A stretch of DNA of 64,000 nucleotides, from contig NZ_VFTG01000027.1 of assembly GCF_006439355.1 (NCBI RefSeq), positions 1 through 64,000 on the forward strand, given 5' to 3'. The notes beneath the pieces were generated by a model, which saw only the letters and a list, made by a program, of their open reading frames with translations, did not search any database and was not told the DNA's origin. Positions 61,498 to 64,000 of this stretch are shown here, piece after piece (the first letter of the stretch is position 1; each line of letters begins with the position of its first letter). Source of the DNA: Mesorhizobium sp. B4-1-3. GTDB lineage: Bacteria > Pseudomonadota > Alphaproteobacteria > Rhizobiales > Rhizobiaceae. The position numbers and the translations under genes were made by a program.

Positions 61498-62568
61498 ATG
61501 AGCGCTCATAACGAAGAGACCCCGATATTGATAGAGGACGAATTGGCGGACGAGGAATCGGCTGCCGACGAAGCTGTCGTGCTCGAAGCCGATGCGGACG
61601 CCGCCGGCCAGCGCCTCGACCAATGGCTCGCCGCCAGGCTCGGTCCGGAGCTCTCGCGCAGCCGCGTGCAGGCGCTGATCCGCCAAGGCGCGGTCTCCGT
61701 CGCCGGCACGCCAGTGCTGGAAGCCAAGCGCAAGCTGACGGCCGGTGAGCGGATCGAAATTCTGGTGCCCGCGCCCGAGCCGGCCGCGCCGCAGGGCGAG
61801 GACATCCCCCTCGATATCCTCTACGAGGACGACGAGCTGATCGTGATCAACAAGCCGGCGGGGCTGGTCGTCCATCCTGGCGCCGGCAACTGGACCGGCA
61901 CGCTGGTCAACGCGCTGATCCACCATTGCGGCGACAGCCTGTCCGGTATCGGCGGCGTGAGGCGGCCAGGCATCGTACATCGGCTGGACAAGGAAACCAG
62001 CGGCGTCATGGTCGTGGCCAAGACCGACCGCGCCCACAAGGCCCTGTCGGAGGCTTTTGCCGACCATGGCCGCACCGGCGATCTCGAGCGCGCCTACCTG
62101 GCGCTGGTCTGGGGCATTCCGCAGCGGCCGACCGGCACGATCGACGCCGCCTTGGGCCGCGCCGCCGACCGCGTGCGCCGCGCGGTGGTGCCGGAAAGTC
62201 GCGACGATGCCCGCCATGCCGTCACCCATTTCTCCGTCGTCGAGCGCTTCGGCGAAGAACAGCAGACCTTTGCCACTGCAAGCCTGGTCGAATGCCGGCT
62301 CGAAACCGGCCGCACCCACCAGATCCGCGTCCACATGGCCCATATGGGCCATCCGGTTGTCGGCGATCCGGATTACGGCCAGGCCTTCCGCACCAAGGCC
62401 AACCGGCTGCCGGAACCGTTAAAAGCCAAGGTCAAGGCCTTTTCCCGGCAGGCCCTGCACGCCTGGCTCCTTGAATTCCGCCACCCGACCACCCATCTAA
62501 CGATGAGGTTCGAAGCGCCGATGCCAGGAGACATGGAGGAACTCGTCGGCGACTTCCGAAAACTTTGA
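61498..62568 (+). CDS. rluD: 23S rRNA pseudouridine synthase, RluD/RluA family
   Basis: 356 aa. Acidic N-terminal extension, S4 domain (about 37-95; QRLDQWLAARL, SRVQALIRQGAVSV), catalytic domain with HRLDKETSG (Asp164) and GRTHQIRVH. Makes pseudouridines in helix 69 of 23S rRNA in the RluD group. Next to rpoH on the same strand, as in related genomes. Confidence 0.9.
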   Translation: MSAHNEETPILIEDELADEESAADEAVVLEADADAAGQRLDQWLAARLGPELSRSRVQALIRQGAVSVAGTPVLEAKRKLTAGERIEILVPAPEPAAPQGEDIPLDILYEDDELIVINKPAGLVVHPGAGNWTGTLVNALIHHCGDSLSGIGGVRRPGIVHRLDKETSGVMVVAKTDRAHKALSEAFADHGRTGDLERAYLALVWGIPQRPTGTIDAALGRAADRVRRAVVPESRDDARHAVTHFSVVERFGEEQQTFATASLVECRLETGRTHQIRVHMAHMGHPVVGDPDYGQAFRTKANRLPEPLKAKVKAFSRQALHAWLLEFRHPTTHLTMRFEAPMPGDMEELVGDFRKL

Positions 62569-62782
62569 ACCAGCCGCCACGAACGAGATGCAAACCAGCC
62601 ATCAAAAAACCTGACCGGCGTTGTTCACTTCAGCGTGACAGACTGTTTAGCGTTGAACAAATGCCTGTCTTTTCTGGTTTTGTTCCTATATATACAGGTT
62701 GTCGCGGATGAGCCTTTGGCATCCGTGACGCGTGCCCGCCGCGTTTAGGGGGCATTCACTCCAAAGAGAGAGGGGCGCTATC

Positions 62783-63694
62783 ATGGCCCAATCATTACCC
62801 AGTATCGTTTCCGGTGAAGGCGGTCTCGCCCGTTACCTGGAAGAAATCCGCCGCTTTCCGATGCTTCAGCCGCAGGAAGAGTACATGCTCGCGAAACGCT
62901 ACGCCGAGCATCAGGACACTTCGGCTGCCCACAAGCTCGTCACCAGCCATTTGCGGCTCGTCGCCAAGATCGCCATGGGCTATCGCGGCTACGGCTTGCC
63001 GATCGGCGAGGTGATCTCGGAAGGCAACGTCGGCCTCATGCAGGCCGTGAAGAAGTTCGAACCGGAGCGTGGTTTCCGGCTCGCCACCTATGCGATGTGG
63101 TGGATCAAAGCCTCGATCCAGGAATACATCCTGCGCTCGTGGAGCCTGGTCAAGATGGGCACCACCGCCAACCAGAAGCGTTTGTTCTTCAACCTGCGCA
63201 AGGTGAAGGGCAAGATTCAGGCGCTCGATGATGGCGACTTGAAGCCCGATCAGATCGCCGAGATCGCCACTCGCCTCAACGTCTCCGAGGCCGAAGTGGT
63301 ATCGATGAATCGCCGCCTTTCAGGCGACGCTTCGCTCAATGCCCCGATCCGGGCGAGCGAAGGCGAGTCCGGCGAATGGCAGGACTGGCTGGTCGACGAC
63401 CACGAAAGCCAGGAAGAGATGCTGATCGAGCAGGACGAGCTGGAAAACCGGCGCGCCATGCTGTCAGGCGCTCTGTCGGTCCTCAACGACCGCGAGCGGC
63501 GCATTTTCGAGGCGCGTCGCCTGGCCGAGGAGCCGTTGACGTTGGAAGAGCTGTCGGCTGAGTTCGACATCAGCCGCGAGCGCGTGCGCCAGATCGAGGT
63601 GCGCGCCTTCGAGAAGGTGCAGGACGCGGTCAAGGCCGCTGCCAAGCGCCAGACCCAGGCGCTGCGCACCATCGAGGCGCAGCCGGCGGCTTAA
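62783..63694 (+). CDS. rpoH: Heat-shock sigma factor RpoH (sigma-32)
   Basis: 303 aa. Region 2.2-2.4 with LVTSHLRLVAKIAMGYRGYG and RLATYAMWWIKASIQEYIL; the RpoH box region ANQKRLFFNLRKVKGK; region 4 ISRERVRQIEVRAFEKVQDA. Start 62783 follows GAGAGGGG; the longer frame from 62732 is not favoured. Ends before a strong terminator. Upstream 62569-62782 must hold the promoter but no clear -35/-10 pair was assigned. Confidence 0.95.
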   Translation: MAQSLPSIVSGEGGLARYLEEIRRFPMLQPQEEYMLAKRYAEHQDTSAAHKLVTSHLRLVAKIAMGYRGYGLPIGEVISEGNVGLMQAVKKFEPERGFRLATYAMWWIKASIQEYILRSWSLVKMGTTANQKRLFFNLRKVKGKIQALDDGDLKPDQIAEIATRLNVSEAEVVSMNRRLSGDASLNAPIRASEGESGEWQDWLVDDHESQEEMLIEQDELENRRAMLSGALSVLNDRERRIFEARRLAEEPLTLEELSAEFDISRERVRQIEVRAFEKVQDAVKAAAKRQTQALRTIEAQPAA

Positions 63695-63718
63695 TCACGT
63701 CGATATCGACACGAAAAG

Positions 63719-63745
63719 AGGCGGCGCTTCGGCGTCGCCTTTTTT
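63719..63745 (+). terminator. Intrinsic terminator of rpoH
   Basis: Stem AGGCGGCGC/GCGTCGCCT closed by a TTCG tetraloop, then at least five T. Confidence 0.9.
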
Positions 63746-63772
63746 GTTGGGGAAAGTGGCGGCGCGCTCCTT

Positions 63773-63950
63773 TCTCCCCGTCACTATACGGGGAGAAATG
63801 TCCGGCAGGACAATGAGGGGCAGCGCCGACGCTGCGAGGTTTTTCTCTCAGAACCATCCGATGAGGCTTGCGGCGCTATCACGTCGAACCGCCGCGCCGC
63901 CCCTCATCCGCCCTTCGGGCACCTTCTCCCCGTTCAACGGGGACAAGGAA
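63773..63950. repeat. REP-type palindromes at the window end
   Basis: TCTCCCCG...CGGGGAGA (63773-63796) is followed by TGTCCGGCAGGACA as in the 15.6-kb element; a related hairpin CTTCTCCCCGTTCAACGGGGA lies near 63923-63942 and GCCCTTCGGGC near 63910. No gene is seen from 63746 to the end. Confidence 0.65.
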
Positions 63951-64000
63951 AAATCACGCCGAGGGCTGCTTGGTTTTCCTCAGATACGGCAGAACCGTTT

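Noticed and set aside
62640..62700. RpoH-type or sigma-70 promoter before rpoH (TTGAAC and TATATA elements)
   Set aside because: The best -35 and -10 candidates are about 28 nt apart, too far for a normal promoter; no confident pair could be assigned.

Overview
The window is GC-rich, gene-dense chromosomal DNA from an alphaproteobacterium of the order Rhizobiales, most likely Mesorhizobium or a close relative. Grounds: the NepR/EcfG/PhyR general stress module, a PhoB-type pstSCAB-phoU-phoB locus, an alphaproteobacterial RpoH, many HWE-family kinases, and several families of palindromic intergenic repeats of the kind common in rhizobia. No phage, insertion sequence, CRISPR array or rRNA was seen. 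One tRNA gene (tRNA-Glu, CTC) is present.

Layout. (1) 1.2-18.4 kb: an uncharacterised catabolic locus for an amine or methylated amine. It holds a Rieske oxygenase, a class III aminotransferase, a polyamine-type ABC importer with two paralogous binding proteins, an FAD amine oxidase, a phosphoethanolamine-N-methyltransferase-like enzyme, a BetI-like TetR regulator, two phytoene-desaturase-like FAD enzymes, a GcvT-like protein, a small unknown protein and a dipeptidase. Three copies of one palindrome, TTGAAYNNNNRTTCAA, sit at its three promoter regions, so most of the locus looks like one regulon under the TetR protein. (2) 18.7-22.3 kb: GNAT protein, MhqD/MhqO-like pair, and a phosphonate-monoester-hydrolase-like sulfatase. 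(3) 22.4-33 kb: a general stress response island. Ten sites matching GGAAC-N16/17-CGTT (EcfG promoter) precede phyR, nepR-ecfG, a Crp-type regulator, an HWE kinase, a lipid kinase, a triple PRC-barrel protein, small membrane proteins and one decayed gene. (4) 33.2-39.9 kb: CHASE/HWE kinase and a xylFHG-type sugar importer with a divergent ROK regulator. (5) 40.2-45.5 kb: pstSCAB-phoU-phoB with a triple-half-site Pho box. (6) 45.9-53.6 kb: a large hybrid kinase and small secreted or hypothetical genes, a VOC/GST pair and an XRE regulator. (7) 53.7-60.5 kb: a soluble NarL-type two-component system, mscL, DUF2853 and yidB-like genes, then a three-gene operon joining a coiled-coil protein, an OmpA-domain membrane protein with a Roadblock-like cytosolic part, and a Ras-like GTPase. 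Paired TGAC-GAAA-GTCA palindromes precede both the two-component system and the yidB/operon intergenic region. (8) 60.5-64 kb: tRNA-Glu, VOC protein, DUF6476-like protein, rluD and rpoH.

The strongest candidates for undescribed biology are the BetI-like amine regulon, the Ras-like GTPase/Roadblock/OmpA operon, and the dispersed structured repeat whose arms covary and which abuts stop codons.
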